Positions 18,571 to 27,094 of a stretch of DNA of 64,000 bases are shown here, in pieces. Each line of letters opens with the position of its first letter. Position 1 is the first letter of the stretch. The notes under the pieces were generated by a model. The model saw nothing but the letters and a program-made list of their open reading frames with translations. It was not told the origin of the DNA and did no database searches. The translations under genes and the position numbers were made by a program. Source of the DNA: Planctomycetota bacterium (GTDB taxonomy: Bacteria; Planctomycetota; B15-G4); the NCBI GenBank assembly GCA_020638905.1, contig JACKHP010000007.1:128823-192822 (forward strand). Direction: 5' to 3'.

Positions 18571-18804
18571 GACTGGGTCTCGCTCGAGCGCGACGGTCTC
18601 GGGGTCATGGGCGACACCTCGCCCGGGTTCACGGGTTCGCTGTCCATCCGCGTCGACGACGTCGACGCCCTCTGGAGCCGGCTGAAGGATGTCGCGTCCG
18701 TCGCCTACCCGCTCGAGACCTTCGCGTACGGCATGCGCGAGTTCGCGCTGCTCGACCCGAATGGGTACCTGGTCCAGTTCGGCCAGGAGTCGGGCGGGGA
18801 GTGA
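18571..18804 (+). pseudogene. 5'-truncated VOC (glyoxalase/bleomycin resistance) remnant
   Basis: Immediately after the sigma factor stop, and in the same frame, the sequence reads DWVSLERDGLGVMGDTSPG, then SLSIRVDDVDALWSRL and REFALLDPNGYLVQFGQE. This is the second half of a VOC-superfamily protein, which usually has about 120-140 residues with a similar first half. The N-terminal betaalphabetabetabeta module is missing, so one half of the metal site is gone. An ATG at 18607 could still give 65 residues, but no ribosome site is evident. Best read as the leftover of a gene whose 5' half was deleted when the sigma factor gene was joined here. Confidence 0.7.
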
Positions 18805-18831
18805 GGCGCGCGTCCGCGTGAGGCACGCGCG

Positions 18832-19656
18832 ATGAGCGACGAGATCGGCGACCCGTCGCCGCCGGACGAGGGCGCGCCTTCTGCAGGGCCGTCGCCGCTC
18901 GCGATGGGCGTGCGCATCGTGCTCACGTTCGGCGGTGCGGGCGTGATCGGAGACGCGGTCCTCCAGGCGCACATGGAACTCACGCAAGGGATGGGGGTGC
19001 TCTTCCTGGATGCGGTCGCCGGTCTGGCGGCCGTGCTGTGCCTGGTCGGCGCGATCCTGGTCGTCGTCGGCATCGTCGGACCGCGCACACGGCGGGCCCT
19101 CGCGGGGCTCGCGCTGATCGCCGCGGCGTACGTCCTGGGGTTCGTCCCTGGCACGCGCGCGTTTCGCATCCACCTGTCGCGCAGCGCGTTCTTCGACGGG
19201 CTCGACGGCGAGACCGCCGCGTGGCTCATGGGCGGACGGGCGCGCCTGATCGACGCACGCTGGTACGACCTCGCGCCCGTGGGGACGATCGTCGAGGAGC
19301 ACAACCTCTACCTGCTCGGCGATCGCGGACGCAGCGAACTCCTGCTGCGCTATGACGCCCACGAGCGCGTGGTCTGGACGCGCCTCCAGCGCAAGCACGA
19401 GGGCGTCGCGCCCCTCGCGTTCGACGCCGCGGCCTTCCGCTGCGGAGACGAGGCGTCGCGCTACGCGATGGCGCTCGACCTCGAGGAGTCCGAGGTCTTG
19501 AGCGGGCTGGATGCGTCGGCCGTCGAGGCGCTGCTCGGCCCGCACGACGGTCGCGCGCGGCTGATCGACAACTGGGAGGACGAGGGCTTCCCGTTCGGCG
19601 GCCTCGATCCGTATCGCGTCCCGCTCGACGGCGACGGACGCGTGCGGCACGAGTGA
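18832..19656 (+). CDS. Hypothetical membrane protein
   Basis: 274 residues, no family recognised. After an acidic, Pro-rich N-terminus come three likely transmembrane helices: VRIVLTFGGAGVIGDAVLQA, then AVAGLAAVLCLVGAILVVVGIV (about 62-83) and ALAGLALIAAAYVLGFVPG. The remaining 160 residues are soluble and may form a beta/alpha domain (LYLLGDRGRSELLLRYDAHE, then VVWTRLQRKHEG). It lies downstream of the sigma factor and VOC remnant on the same strand and converges on the RTX-like gene. No regulatory motif seen. Confidence 0.7.
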   Translation: MSDEIGDPSPPDEGAPSAGPSPLAMGVRIVLTFGGAGVIGDAVLQAHMELTQGMGVLFLDAVAGLAAVLCLVGAILVVVGIVGPRTRRALAGLALIAAAYVLGFVPGTRAFRIHLSRSAFFDGLDGETAAWLMGGRARLIDARWYDLAPVGTIVEEHNLYLLGDRGRSELLLRYDAHERVVWTRLQRKHEGVAPLAFDAAAFRCGDEASRYAMALDLEESEVLSGLDASAVEALLGPHDGRARLIDNWEDEGFPFGGLDPYRVPLDGDGRVRHE

Positions 19657-19705
19657 CGCGGGCCGAGCGCGCGCGCCGCACTCGCGGCAACGCGCGCCGC
19701 GTCGC

Positions 19706-21163
19706 TCAGGGCCACGGCGGTGTGATCGAGTCCTTGCCGCCCTTGCCGGTGGCCTTGAACTTGCCCTGGACCACGGCCCCGCTGAAGTCGATCGTGTCGT
19801 CGTCGACACCGCCGACGATGCGCACCGGTCCCATGAAGGTCGTGTCGGTCGCGATCGCGACGTTCGAGCCGTCGCCGAGCTGCAGGCGCGTCGAGCCGGG
19901 TCCCACGCGCGACGGGTCGGTCTCGCCGCTGAACGTGAACGTGTCGGCGTCGGCGCCGCCGCGCACGCGCAGCGCCTTGAAGATCGTCGCGTCGGCGAGG
20001 GTGAAGTCGTTCTCGCCGTCGCCGAGGAGCGCGGTCAGGCTCGTGTCGAGGAACCCGCCGTCCAGGATCTCGACGCTGTCGGCGCCCGCACCGCCCTGGT
20101 AGAGCGTGCGCTGGGCGATCTCGGTGGCGACGGTGAGACGGTTCGTCCCGTCACCCAGGCGGCAGCGCAGGCCGCCTCCGACCGAGGCACCCGCGGCGAC
20201 GGTCACCTCGCGCATGCCGGTCTCGCCGGTGCAACGCACGTCGATCGTGCGCTCGACGCGGGAGCCGCTGGCGAAGGTTGCCGTGAGCGCTCCATCCGCG
20301 CCGTCGAGACGCAGCGAGGAGTCGATCGATCCGCCGGAGGCGAGGGTGAAGAGGTCGTCGCCGTCGCCGAAGAGCATCCGGAGGCTGCCGCCGATCGAGG
20401 CGTCCGACGAGATCACGACGCCGTCGTCGCCCGGGCCGAGGTCGAAGCGCGAGGACTTCAGGGCCCTGCTGTCGCCGGTGAGCAGGAGCGAATCGTTGCC
20501 CGCGCCGCCGTCGAGCGTGAGGCGCTTCAGGATCGTGACACCGCCGGAGATCTCGACCGCGTCGGAGCCGTCGCCGAGATCGAGGCGCACGTCCTTCGTG
20601 ACGACCACCGAGTCCGAGAGTTCGAGCGTGTCGTCGCCCTCGTCGGCGTCGACGGTGACGCGTCCCGTGACGTTCGTGCCGGCGTGCACGAGCAGGGCGT
20701 CGTCGCCGCCGCCGAGCGCGACGTCGACGCGCTTGCCGTAGAGTCCGCCGTCGAACGTGACGTCGTCGACGCCGTCGCCGGTCTGGACCGAGACGCCCTT
20801 GGAGAGGTCGAGGTTCGTCAGCGTGAACGTGTTGTCGCCGCCGACCAGCACGATCGACAGGTGCGAGACGCCGGCGAACACGCCGGGGCCCTCGTCGCCG
20901 TCGAGCGTGACGCCCGAGCCGGGCGTGATGCGCACGCCGCCGGGATCGAGGCCGACGCCGTCGACCACGAACAGGGCGCCTTCCGACCCGCCGGAGAGCA
21001 CGAGCGAGGAACCCTTCTGTGCGCTCACGAGGTCGCCGGCGCGCGCCGGCGGTGCGACGAACGACGCCACGACGAGCAGGCAGGCCGCGCGACGCGCGCG
21101 CCCTTGACGGCCGCGCGCGCCACCGCGCGCCGCGACGAGGAGACGACGGACGCAGTGGACCAC
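19706..21163 (-). CDS. Secreted RTX-like repeat protein, copy B
   Basis: 485 residues. Signal peptide with an Arg-rich start and LLVVASFVAPPARAG. The body is a run of about 20-residue units rich in Gly and Asp, such as LGGGDDALLVHAG, GGAGNDSLLLTGD and LGPGDDGVVISS. These resemble the RTX nonapeptide (GGxGxDxLx) that binds calcium and builds a parallel beta-roll. No enzyme domain was found, so it is probably a structural or surface protein. Cys occurs only in DVRCTGE and GLRCRLGDG, a probable disulfide. The start is GTG at 21163, preceded by AAGGAG at ideal spacing. Copy A, just upstream on the same strand, is closely similar throughout, including the shared TFMGPVRI and KFKATGKGGKDSI ending. 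Confidence 0.82.
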   Translation of the reverse strand: MVHCVRRLLVAARGGARGRQGRARRAACLLVVASFVAPPARAGDLVSAQKGSSLVLSGGSEGALFVVDGVGLDPGGVRITPGSGVTLDGDEGPGVFAGVSHLSIVLVGGDNTFTLTNLDLSKGVSVQTGDGVDDVTFDGGLYGKRVDVALGGGDDALLVHAGTNVTGRVTVDADEGDDTLELSDSVVVTKDVRLDLGDGSDAVEISGGVTILKRLTLDGGAGNDSLLLTGDSRALKSSRFDLGPGDDGVVISSDASIGGSLRMLFGDGDDLFTLASGGSIDSSLRLDGADGALTATFASGSRVERTIDVRCTGETGMREVTVAAGASVGGGLRCRLGDGTNRLTVATEIAQRTLYQGGAGADSVEILDGGFLDTSLTALLGDGENDFTLADATIFKALRVRGGADADTFTFSGETDPSRVGPGSTRLQLGDGSNVAIATDTTFMGPVRIVGGVDDDTIDFSGAVVQGKFKATGKGGKDSITPPWP

Positions 21164-21196
21164 GGGCAGCGCTCCTTCGCGAGGGCGGGGAGCGGC

Positions 21197-21202
21197 ATCC
21201 TA
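21197..21202 (-). promoter_or_regulatory. Candidate -10 box TAGGAT before RTX-like copy B
   Basis: TAGGATGCCGC on the reverse strand, about 34 nt from the GTG start. The same TAGGATGC occurs at the same place before the paralogue (22766-22771), so the element was duplicated with the gene or kept by selection. No -35 match. Confidence 0.4.
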
Positions 21203-21282
21203 CCGATCGGCCCGGGACGCGGATCCCGGGAATCCGGACCGTCCGGGGACGCTCCGTTGCATCGCCCGTGCGGTCGGTCCGC

Positions 21283-22731
21283 TCAGGGTGCGGGCGGGTC
21301 GATCGCGTCCTTGCCGCCCTTGCCGGCGACCTTGAACTTGCCCTCGACCACGGCGTCGGCGAAGTCGATCGTATCGTCGTCGGCGCCGCCGTCGATGCGC
21401 ACCGATCCCATGAAGGTCGTGTTGGACGCGGTCGCGACGTTCGAGCCGTCGCCGAGCCGCAGGCGCGTCGAGCCGGGTCCGACGAGCGACTCGTCGGTCT
21501 CGCCGGTGAACCTGAACGTGTCGGCGTCGGCGCCGCCCGTGACGCGCAGCGACCGGGCGATGGTCGAGTCGGCGAGCGTGAAACCGTTCTCACCGTCACC
21601 GAGGACGGCGACGAGACCGCCGTCGAGCAACGCGCCGTCCACGACCTCGACGCTGTCCTCGCCCGCGCCGCCCTGGTAGACCACGCGCTTGCCGATCTCG
21701 GAGGCGAGTGTCAGTGCGAGCCGGTTCGCCCCGTCGCCGAGGCGGCAGCGCAGGCCGCGGCCCACCGACGATCCCTGGGTGAAGAAGACCAGGCGCATGC
21801 CGATCGCGCCGACGCAGCGCACGTCCATCGAGCGTTCGACGCGCGCTCCGCTGTCGAAGAGCGACGAGTGCGCGCCCTCTCCGCAGTCGAGACGCAGCGT
21901 GCCGTCGACGGTCGCGCCCTGGCTCATGGCGAAGTCGTCGGTGCCGTCGCCACCCTGCACCCGGAGCGTGCCGTCGATCGTGGCGCCCGCCGCCAGGGCG
22001 ACGCCGTCGTCGCCCGCGCCCAGGTCGAAGCGCGAGGACCTGCCCACCTTGGCTCCGTCGGTGAGCGTGAGCGAGTCGTCCCCGTCGCCGGCGTCGACCA
22101 TGAGCCGCCTGCCGAGGACCGCGCCGTCGACGACCTCGAGGGTGTCGTCGCCCGCGCCGAGGTCGAGGCGCACGTCTTTCGTGATCTCGAACGACTGGGA
22201 GAGCGTGACCGTGTCGTCCCCCGCGCCGGTGTCGACGTCGAGGCGTCCGGAGATGTTCGTCCCGGCCGAGAAGAGCAGGACGTCGTCGCCGCCGCCGAGC
22301 ATCAGGTCGACGCGCTTGCCGTAGAGTCCGCCCTGCAGCGTGACGCCGTCGGCGCCGTCGCCGGCTTCCACCGAGAGGCCCTTCTTCAGGTCGAGGAACG
22401 CGATCGTGAGCGCGTTGTCGCCGCCCTCGAGGACGATGCGCAGGTTCGCGACGCCGAGGAAGACGCCCTCTTCGGTGTCGCCGTCGAGGGTCGTCCCCTC
22501 GCCGGGCGTGACGCGCACGCCGCCCGGATCGAGCGAGAGCCCGTCGACCTGGAACGTGCTGTCGGCGCCGGCGGTGAGCACGAGCCACGCGCCCTTCTGC
22601 TGGAACGTGATGTCGCCGACGTCGGCGCCGGAGGCGGGCGTTGCGAGCGTCGCGACGACCAGCGCGGCGAGTGCGCGTGGACCGGAGCGTGAGACGCGGC
22701 GAGCGCGGGGGCGATGGCACACATGGGCCAC
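21283..22731 (-). CDS. Secreted RTX-like repeat protein, copy A
   Basis: 482 residues, paralogue of the gene at 19706. Signal peptide (ALAALVVATLATPASGAD). Repeats such as LGGGDDVLLFSAG, TGAGDDTVTLSQS and LGAGDDTLEVVDG again suggest a calcium-stabilised beta-roll. The two Cys-containing segments (DVRCVGA and GLRCRLGDG) line up with those of copy B. GTG at 22731 is preferred over the longer ATG reading because AAGGAG precedes it at good spacing, exactly as in copy B, and it starts the signal peptide cleanly. The two genes lie head to tail with 119 bp between them, and each has its own TAGGAT box, so they may be separate transcripts. Confidence 0.82.
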   Translation of the reverse strand: MAHVCHRPRARRVSRSGPRALAALVVATLATPASGADVGDITFQQKGAWLVLTAGADSTFQVDGLSLDPGGVRVTPGEGTTLDGDTEEGVFLGVANLRIVLEGGDNALTIAFLDLKKGLSVEAGDGADGVTLQGGLYGKRVDLMLGGGDDVLLFSAGTNISGRLDVDTGAGDDTVTLSQSFEITKDVRLDLGAGDDTLEVVDGAVLGRRLMVDAGDGDDSLTLTDGAKVGRSSRFDLGAGDDGVALAAGATIDGTLRVQGGDGTDDFAMSQGATVDGTLRLDCGEGAHSSLFDSGARVERSMDVRCVGAIGMRLVFFTQGSSVGRGLRCRLGDGANRLALTLASEIGKRVVYQGGAGEDSVEVVDGALLDGGLVAVLGDGENGFTLADSTIARSLRVTGGADADTFRFTGETDESLVGPGSTRLRLGDGSNVATASNTTFMGSVRIDGGADDDTIDFADAVVEGKFKVAGKGGKDAIDPPAP

Positions 22732-22765
22732 GGGATCTCTCCTTCCGAGGATGCGGACGCAGTGC

Positions 22766-22771
22766 ATCCTA
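22766..22771 (-). promoter_or_regulatory. Candidate -10 box TAGGAT before RTX-like copy A
   Basis: GATAGGATGCAC on the reverse strand, 35-40 nt before the GTG start; the same element and spacing as for copy B. Confidence 0.4.
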
Positions 22772-22958
22772 TCCATGGGCGGCCGGTGCGTGGGATGGAA
22801 CGGACGATGGCTTGCCTGGCCCTCGTCGTGCTCGGCCACGGCGAGGCGCGATGCCGACCCGGTCCTGGCGATCTCCGCGGTCGCCCCGGGCGTGCTGGAT
22901 CGGCTGCACTCGGGCGTGCAGGATCGGGTCGGAGCCGAGGCTCTCGTGGAGAGTGGAG

Positions 22959-23429
22959 ATGCAACTCGAGATCGAATGGGAGAGTCCCATCCCGTTGCGG
23001 GACGGACGCAAGGACGGCCTGATCTACACCCTCGACCTCGAGCACATCGAGCCGCTTCCGGGCATCTACGTCTTCGCGCGGCGTTGGGGCTCGTCCTTCG
23101 AGGCGCTCTACGTCGGTCGTTCGAAGAACGTCCGCAGCCGGGTGCGGGGCCATCTCAACAATCTGCGGCTCATGCGGCACCTCGACGGCGCGCGCAGCGG
23201 CGCACGGGTGGTGTTCTGCGGTCATCCGCGCACCAGGCCCGGACAGCGACTCGAGAGGGTGCTCGCCGTCCTCGAGCGCGCATGGATCCGGCACTTCCTG
23301 GCCGAGGGTCACGACCTCGTGAACCAGCAGGGCACGAAGATCCGGCGGCACGAGATCGTCTCGACCGGACGCGCTCCGCGCCGGTTCCTGCCGTCGAAGA
23401 CGTTCGTCGAGCGCCTCGGGCGCGAGTGA
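22959..23429 (+). CDS. GIY-YIG-fold nuclease-like protein
   Basis: 156 residues. PGIYVFARRWGSSFEALYVG (34-53) holds both signature strands, GIY and YVG, followed by RSKNVRSRVRGHLNN, the usual Arg-bearing helix. VLAVLERAWIRHFLAEGHDL contains a Glu in the position of the metal-binding residue, and LVNQQGTK an Asn seen in the family. A single GIY-YIG domain without DNA-binding extension resembles small YhbQ-like or phage-type proteins; a role in DNA processing is only inferred. ATG at 22959 follows GGAG (weak spacing). It is alone between the RTX-like gene and a terminator. Confidence 0.72.
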   Translation: MQLEIEWESPIPLRDGRKDGLIYTLDLEHIEPLPGIYVFARRWGSSFEALYVGRSKNVRSRVRGHLNNLRLMRHLDGARSGARVVFCGHPRTRPGQRLERVLAVLERAWIRHFLAEGHDLVNQQGTKIRRHEIVSTGRAPRRFLPSKTFVERLGRE

Positions 23430-23450
23430 TTCCGTCCGATCTCCGAAACA

Positions 23451-23492
23451 CCGCCGCCGGGCGCACGCGTCCCGGCGTGCGTCCGGCGGCGG
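23451..23492. terminator. Long hairpin between convergent genes
   Basis: CCGCCGCCGG-g-CGCACGC-gtcccg-GCGTGCG-t-CCGGCGGCGG: 17 bp of pairing with one mismatch. It lies between genes ending at 23429 and 23544. Confidence 0.75.
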
Positions 23493-23543
23493 ATGGTCAC
23501 GTGCGCGCGACGCGTCGTGTGTCGCGCGCGGCGCGTCGGACGA

Positions 23544-24491
23544 CTACGGCGACACCGTCGCGATGCCCTGGGTGGCGCACGCCCCGGCGGGCGCGCCGGC
23601 ATCGGGCATCCAGGCCTGCCAGTAGAGGTTCGTGCCCGACGGGAAGACCGGGTACGGCAGGTTGATCGAGAGCGAGCCGAAGACCGTCGGCAGGAGCACG
23701 TTCAGGTCGGGTGACGGCACGAGCACGCCCTGCTTGAACGAGGCGTTGATCTGCGTCAGGCCGATGAAGAGGAAGGCGGACGTGCTGGGCGGCATGCCGG
23801 TGAAGTCGAGCACGAGGTCGTCGGTGCCGTCGAGGCAGCCGCTGCCGGCCAGGTTCGGCGAGAAGTTGCCGGCGAGCTTGTGTCCGAGGTCGACCACGTC
23901 GCCGCACGTGGGCGCGTCCTCCATCACGAGCGCGCGGATGACGAGGTCGCCCGAGACGCCGAACGCGCACAGGTTGGCCCACACGCCGTTCGTCTGGCGC
24001 ACCCAGTTCTTCCCGTTCTGGCAGCCGTTCGTGTCGGTCACGAGCGTCGGCGAGGTGAGACCGAACTGCTGGCCGCTGTCGACGATCTCGACGCCCACGG
24101 TGAACGGTCCGTTCACGGTGAGGTTCAGGAAGGACACGTCCTGCGTGTTCAGGAAGCCGGCGCCCATCTGCAGGTCGGCGCTGGTGTAGATCGGCGAGCC
24201 GAGCCCGCTGGGCAGGTTCGCGTTGTCCCACACGATGAAGCGACCGATCATCGACGTGTCGGGGACGAGCGGCGACTTGTCGATGTAGACCTGCAGCTCC
24301 TGGATGGTGTAGCTGCCGGCGGGCGGCGTGAGCTTGGCGCCGCCGACCTCGCCGATGGCGAAGCCGAGCTGCACCGCGCCGCCGCCGCCTCCCGCGAGGG
24401 AGTCGTTCTTGACCTCGATGACGGTGCCGGCGTGCGCGGCGTTGAGGAGCAGTCCGGCGAGCAGGGCCGAGGTGACGATCAGGGGACGCAT
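23544..24491 (-). CDS. Secreted beta-sandwich-like protein with recurrent CTD
   Basis: 315 residues. Signal peptide LIVTSALLAGLLLNAAHAG; the second Met (24491) is preferred because it begins this signal. The N-terminal domain (about 22-200) looks like a jelly roll: TVIEVKNDSLAGGGGGAVQL, YTIQELQVYIDKSP, GRFIVWDNANLP; no family recognised. The last 105 residues match the CTD of other secreted proteins here: FIGLTQINASFKQGVLVPSP, then LYWQAWMPDAGAP. The WTDxG opening is replaced by a Cys-bounded one (GSGCLDGTDDL). It has four or more Cys, fitting a disulfide-bonded exported protein. Confidence 0.78.
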   Translation of the reverse strand: MRPLIVTSALLAGLLLNAAHAGTVIEVKNDSLAGGGGGAVQLGFAIGEVGGAKLTPPAGSYTIQELQVYIDKSPLVPDTSMIGRFIVWDNANLPSGLGSPIYTSADLQMGAGFLNTQDVSFLNLTVNGPFTVGVEIVDSGQQFGLTSPTLVTDTNGCQNGKNWVRQTNGVWANLCAFGVSGDLVIRALVMEDAPTCGDVVDLGHKLAGNFSPNLAGSGCLDGTDDLVLDFTGMPPSTSAFLFIGLTQINASFKQGVLVPSPDLNVLLPTVFGSLSINLPYPVFPSGTNLYWQAWMPDAGAPAGACATQGIATVSP

Positions 24492-24555
24492 GGCGTGATG
24501 TTTCCGACGGGGCACGGAAGGGGATCGACCGGCACGCCGCCCTGCGCCCGGTCCA

Positions 24556-24572
24556 CGCGCCTCCGAGGCGCG
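24556..24572 (-). terminator. Hairpin after the YncE-like gene
   Basis: CGCGCCTC-c-GAGGCGCG, 16 nt downstream of the stop at 24588 (reverse strand), inside a wider GACCGG...CCGGTC dyad. Forming it needs the central bases to open. Confidence 0.5.
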
Positions 24573-24587
24573 CAGCCGGTCACTTTA

Positions 24588-25670
24588 TCATCGCTCGGCC
24601 GAACCGGGGGGAGTCGTCCTGCGCGGTGAGAACCCCATGCCGTCGGGCTGGGGACCGAGGGCGATCGCACCGGTGAAGACGAGCCGCTCGAGGTCGAGCA
24701 CGAACACGCGGTCGGCGTTCGTGCAGGCCACGAACGCGCGCCGTCCGTCGGGGGTCACGAGCACGCCGACGGGCGCGGCGCTGCCCGCGAAGGCCTCGCC
24801 GAACAGGCGGCTGCCCGCGTCGTCGGCGAGGTCGGCCTGCAGGACGAGCCGCTCCAGCGGCTCGCGCGTCGTGGCGTCGAACACGGTCAGCGCGTCGGCC
24901 TGGGCGGACGTCACGAGCGCGCGCCGTCCGTCGGGGGTGAACGCGACGCGGATCGGGAAGCCGGCGCACGGCAGCTCGGCGACCACCTCGAGCGTCTCGG
25001 TGTCGAGCACCGAGAGCGTGTCGGCCGCGCGGTTCGCCGTCCACACCTCGCGTCCACCAGGACGCACCGCGATGCCTTCGCACCCGGCGCCGGTGGGGAC
25101 GACCCGCACGAGCGTCGCGTCGGACGTGTCGATCACGCTCACCGAGCCCGAGCCGATGTTCGCCACGTACGCGCGGGCGCCGTCGGCGTCCAGCGCGACC
25201 ATGTGCGACACCTGGCCCTCGGTGGGCACGCCGGCCAGGACGCGTCCGCTGGAGAGCTCGACGATCGCGAGCCGTCCCGCCACCTCGCTCGTGACGAGCA
25301 GGCGCTTCCCGTCGGGCAGGAACGCGAGACCGTGCGGACGGGACAACTCGCCCAGGTCGATCGTCCGCGTCACGCGCGCGCGCTCGAGATCGAGCACCGT
25401 GAGCGTGTGTCCCGGCGTCTGGTCGCCGTAGTCGGCCACCACCGCGAGGCGTCCGTCGGGCGAGATCGCGGCCTCGTGCGGACCGCGCCCCGTGGGCAGC
25501 GTCGCGACGGTCTCGAGGCTGGACGCGTCGACGAGCGCCGCCTCGTGCGACGACTTGAGCAGCACGACGAGCGTGCCGGCATCGACGGCGGGCGAGGCGG
25601 CCTGCGCGGGGGTGGCGGGCGCGACGAGCGCGAGGACGAGCGAGATGGCCAGCGGCACGAGGAACGGCAT
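24588..25670 (-). CDS. Secreted YVTN/YncE-like beta-propeller protein
   Basis: 360 residues. Signal peptide VPLAISLVLALVAPATPAQA. Seven-bladed propeller repeats follow, each with a strand pair such as AISPDGRLAVVADYGD, AFLPDGKRLLVTSEVAG and AYVANIGSGSVSVIDTSDAT; this is the YVTN (YncE) pattern. Such proteins bind ligands or partners outside the cytoplasm; no enzyme motif was seen. GGAGGAG lies at ideal distance before the ATG at 25670, and a TAGACT -10 candidate (25695-25700, reverse) lies just upstream. Confidence 0.85.
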   Translation of the reverse strand: MPFLVPLAISLVLALVAPATPAQAASPAVDAGTLVVLLKSSHEAALVDASSLETVATLPTGRGPHEAAISPDGRLAVVADYGDQTPGHTLTVLDLERARVTRTIDLGELSRPHGLAFLPDGKRLLVTSEVAGRLAIVELSSGRVLAGVPTEGQVSHMVALDADGARAYVANIGSGSVSVIDTSDATLVRVVPTGAGCEGIAVRPGGREVWTANRAADTLSVLDTETLEVVAELPCAGFPIRVAFTPDGRRALVTSAQADALTVFDATTREPLERLVLQADLADDAGSRLFGEAFAGSAAPVGVLVTPDGRRAFVACTNADRVFVLDLERLVFTGAIALGPQPDGMGFSPRRTTPPGSAER

Positions 25671-25694
25671 GGACGTGCTCCTCCAGGAGCCGCG

Positions 25695-25700
25695 AGTCTA
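25695..25700 (-). promoter_or_regulatory. Candidate -10 box TAGACT for the YncE-like gene
   Basis: GGTAGACTCG on the reverse strand, 24 nt before the start; the leader would just include the GGAGGAG ribosome site. No clear -35. Confidence 0.35.
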
Positions 25701-25811
25701 CCGCGGACGCGACGGCCGGGGCCGCTTCGCGTCGAGGCACGCCCCCGGTCGAGCGCACGGCTGCTACGCTGGACGCCGCGGGTCGACGGCCCGTGCGTCC
25801 GGAGAGTCGCC

Positions 25812-26954
25812 ATGCCCATCTCGCGTGTCGTGTCGCGCACTGCACTGGCCGCCGCGCTGGTGTTCGTCCCGTCGTCGGCACCGCGCATGGCGAAGGTGAT
25901 GCTCGAGCCCGCTCCGCCGTTCGCGTACCTGGGCGAGGTCGCGCTCGACGACGTGCACCTCGCGGTGGGAGCGCCCGGCGTGCGCGGGCTGAGCGGCGCG
26001 GTCTTCGTCTTCGACCGCGCGACCCGCGCGCTGCTGCACTCGGTGGCGCTGCCCGACGGCGCGCGACACGAGTACTTCGGACAGGCCGTGGCGCTGCACG
26101 ACGGCGTGCTCGCGGCAGGCGCGCCCGAGCGGGACGACGTGGGGTGGGCCGGGCTCTTCGACGCGTCCACCGGGACGGGGCCGCTCGCGCTGGTGCAGCC
26201 GAGCCCCTTCCTCGGCGAACGCTTCGGTGCCGCGCTCGACGTCGACGGGCTGCGTGCGGCGGTGGGAGCGCCGGGCAACCTGGTCTTCCCCGCGAACGAC
26301 GGGCGGGTCGTGCTCTTCGCACGCGACACGGGCGCGCCGCTGCACGACATCCCGTCGCCGCTGCCGGGCAGGACGCCGTTGGGCGGCAACGCGTTCGGCA
26401 GCGCGGTCGCGCTCGACGCAGGACGCCTGCTCGTCGGCGCCCCCGGCACGGCCAACGAGGGACGCGCGTGGATGTACGACGCGTCCAGCGCGCAGCTCGC
26501 CTTCGAACTCGAGCCGCCGCCCGGCTTCGCCCCGCGCTACCTCGGCGCGGGTGTGGCCCTCGGCGGTGGACGGGCCGCCGTGGGCGACCCGCAGACCGGC
26601 GACGGGCGCGGCGCCGTGCACGTCTACGATGCGGCGAGCGGCGTGTATCTCTACAGCGTCGTCCCCGACGCCGACGTGATCGGCGGCTTCGGGACGCACG
26701 TCGCGCTCGACGACGAACGCCTCGTCGTCGGTGCGCAATGGGAGACGCACGACGCGGGCACCGGCGTGGTGCGCGTGTACGACGCCCACGACGGCGCGTT
26801 GCTCGACGTGCTCGTCGGACGTCCCGCGGCGACGAGCAGTCGTTTCGGCATCAGCCTCGACCTCGAGGGCGGCGTCCTCGCGGTGGGCGACAACGAGGAC
26901 GGCCAGGCGGCGACCTACGCCGGCGCGGCCTACCTCGTCGACGTGGGTCGCTGA
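25812..26954 (+). CDS. Secreted FG-GAP-like beta-propeller protein
   Basis: 380 residues. A short signal (RTALAAALVFVPSSA) is followed by repeats of about 55 residues with the core EVALDDVHLAVGAPGVRGLS, ALDVDGLRAAVGAPGN, AVALDAGRLLVGAPGTANEG and VALGGGRAAVGDPQTG. The 'AVGAPG...G.V.V' rhythm is that of FG-GAP/integrin-alpha-type propellers, here without DxDxDG calcium loops. ATG at 25812 starts the signal; TGCTACGCT (25762-25770) may be an extended -10. It stands alone before the sigma/kinase operon. Probably a surface or binding protein; substrate unknown. Confidence 0.8.
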   Translation: MPISRVVSRTALAAALVFVPSSAPRMAKVMLEPAPPFAYLGEVALDDVHLAVGAPGVRGLSGAVFVFDRATRALLHSVALPDGARHEYFGQAVALHDGVLAAGAPERDDVGWAGLFDASTGTGPLALVQPSPFLGERFGAALDVDGLRAAVGAPGNLVFPANDGRVVLFARDTGAPLHDIPSPLPGRTPLGGNAFGSAVALDAGRLLVGAPGTANEGRAWMYDASSAQLAFELEPPPGFAPRYLGAGVALGGGRAAVGDPQTGDGRGAVHVYDAASGVYLYSVVPDADVIGGFGTHVALDDERLVVGAQWETHDAGTGVVRVYDAHDGALLDVLVGRPAATSSRFGISLDLEGGVLAVGDNEDGQAATYAGAAYLVDVGR

Positions 26955-27035
26955 CGCGAGCGGGACCCGCTCCGTCCGCACGTCGCGCGCCGCGTCGGCC
27001 GGTGACCACCGGGAGCGATCGCGCCCGGAGCGGGA

Positions 27036-27041
27036 TAGACT
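27036..27041 (+). promoter_or_regulatory. Candidate -10 box TAGACT before the sigma/kinase operon
   Basis: GGGATAGACTCGGAGGG, 54-59 nt before the sigma factor start; no convincing -35, so it may be read by a non-housekeeping sigma factor. Confidence 0.3.
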
Positions 27042-27094
27042 CGGAGGGCGCGCCGACGCGCCGTCGCCGTCCCGATCCCCTCGCCGCAGCCGCC

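Noticed and set aside
17809..18804. Sigma factor-VOC fusion by stop-codon read-through
   Set aside because: In frame, but the VOC half is incomplete and no read-through context is visible; simple truncation explains it better.
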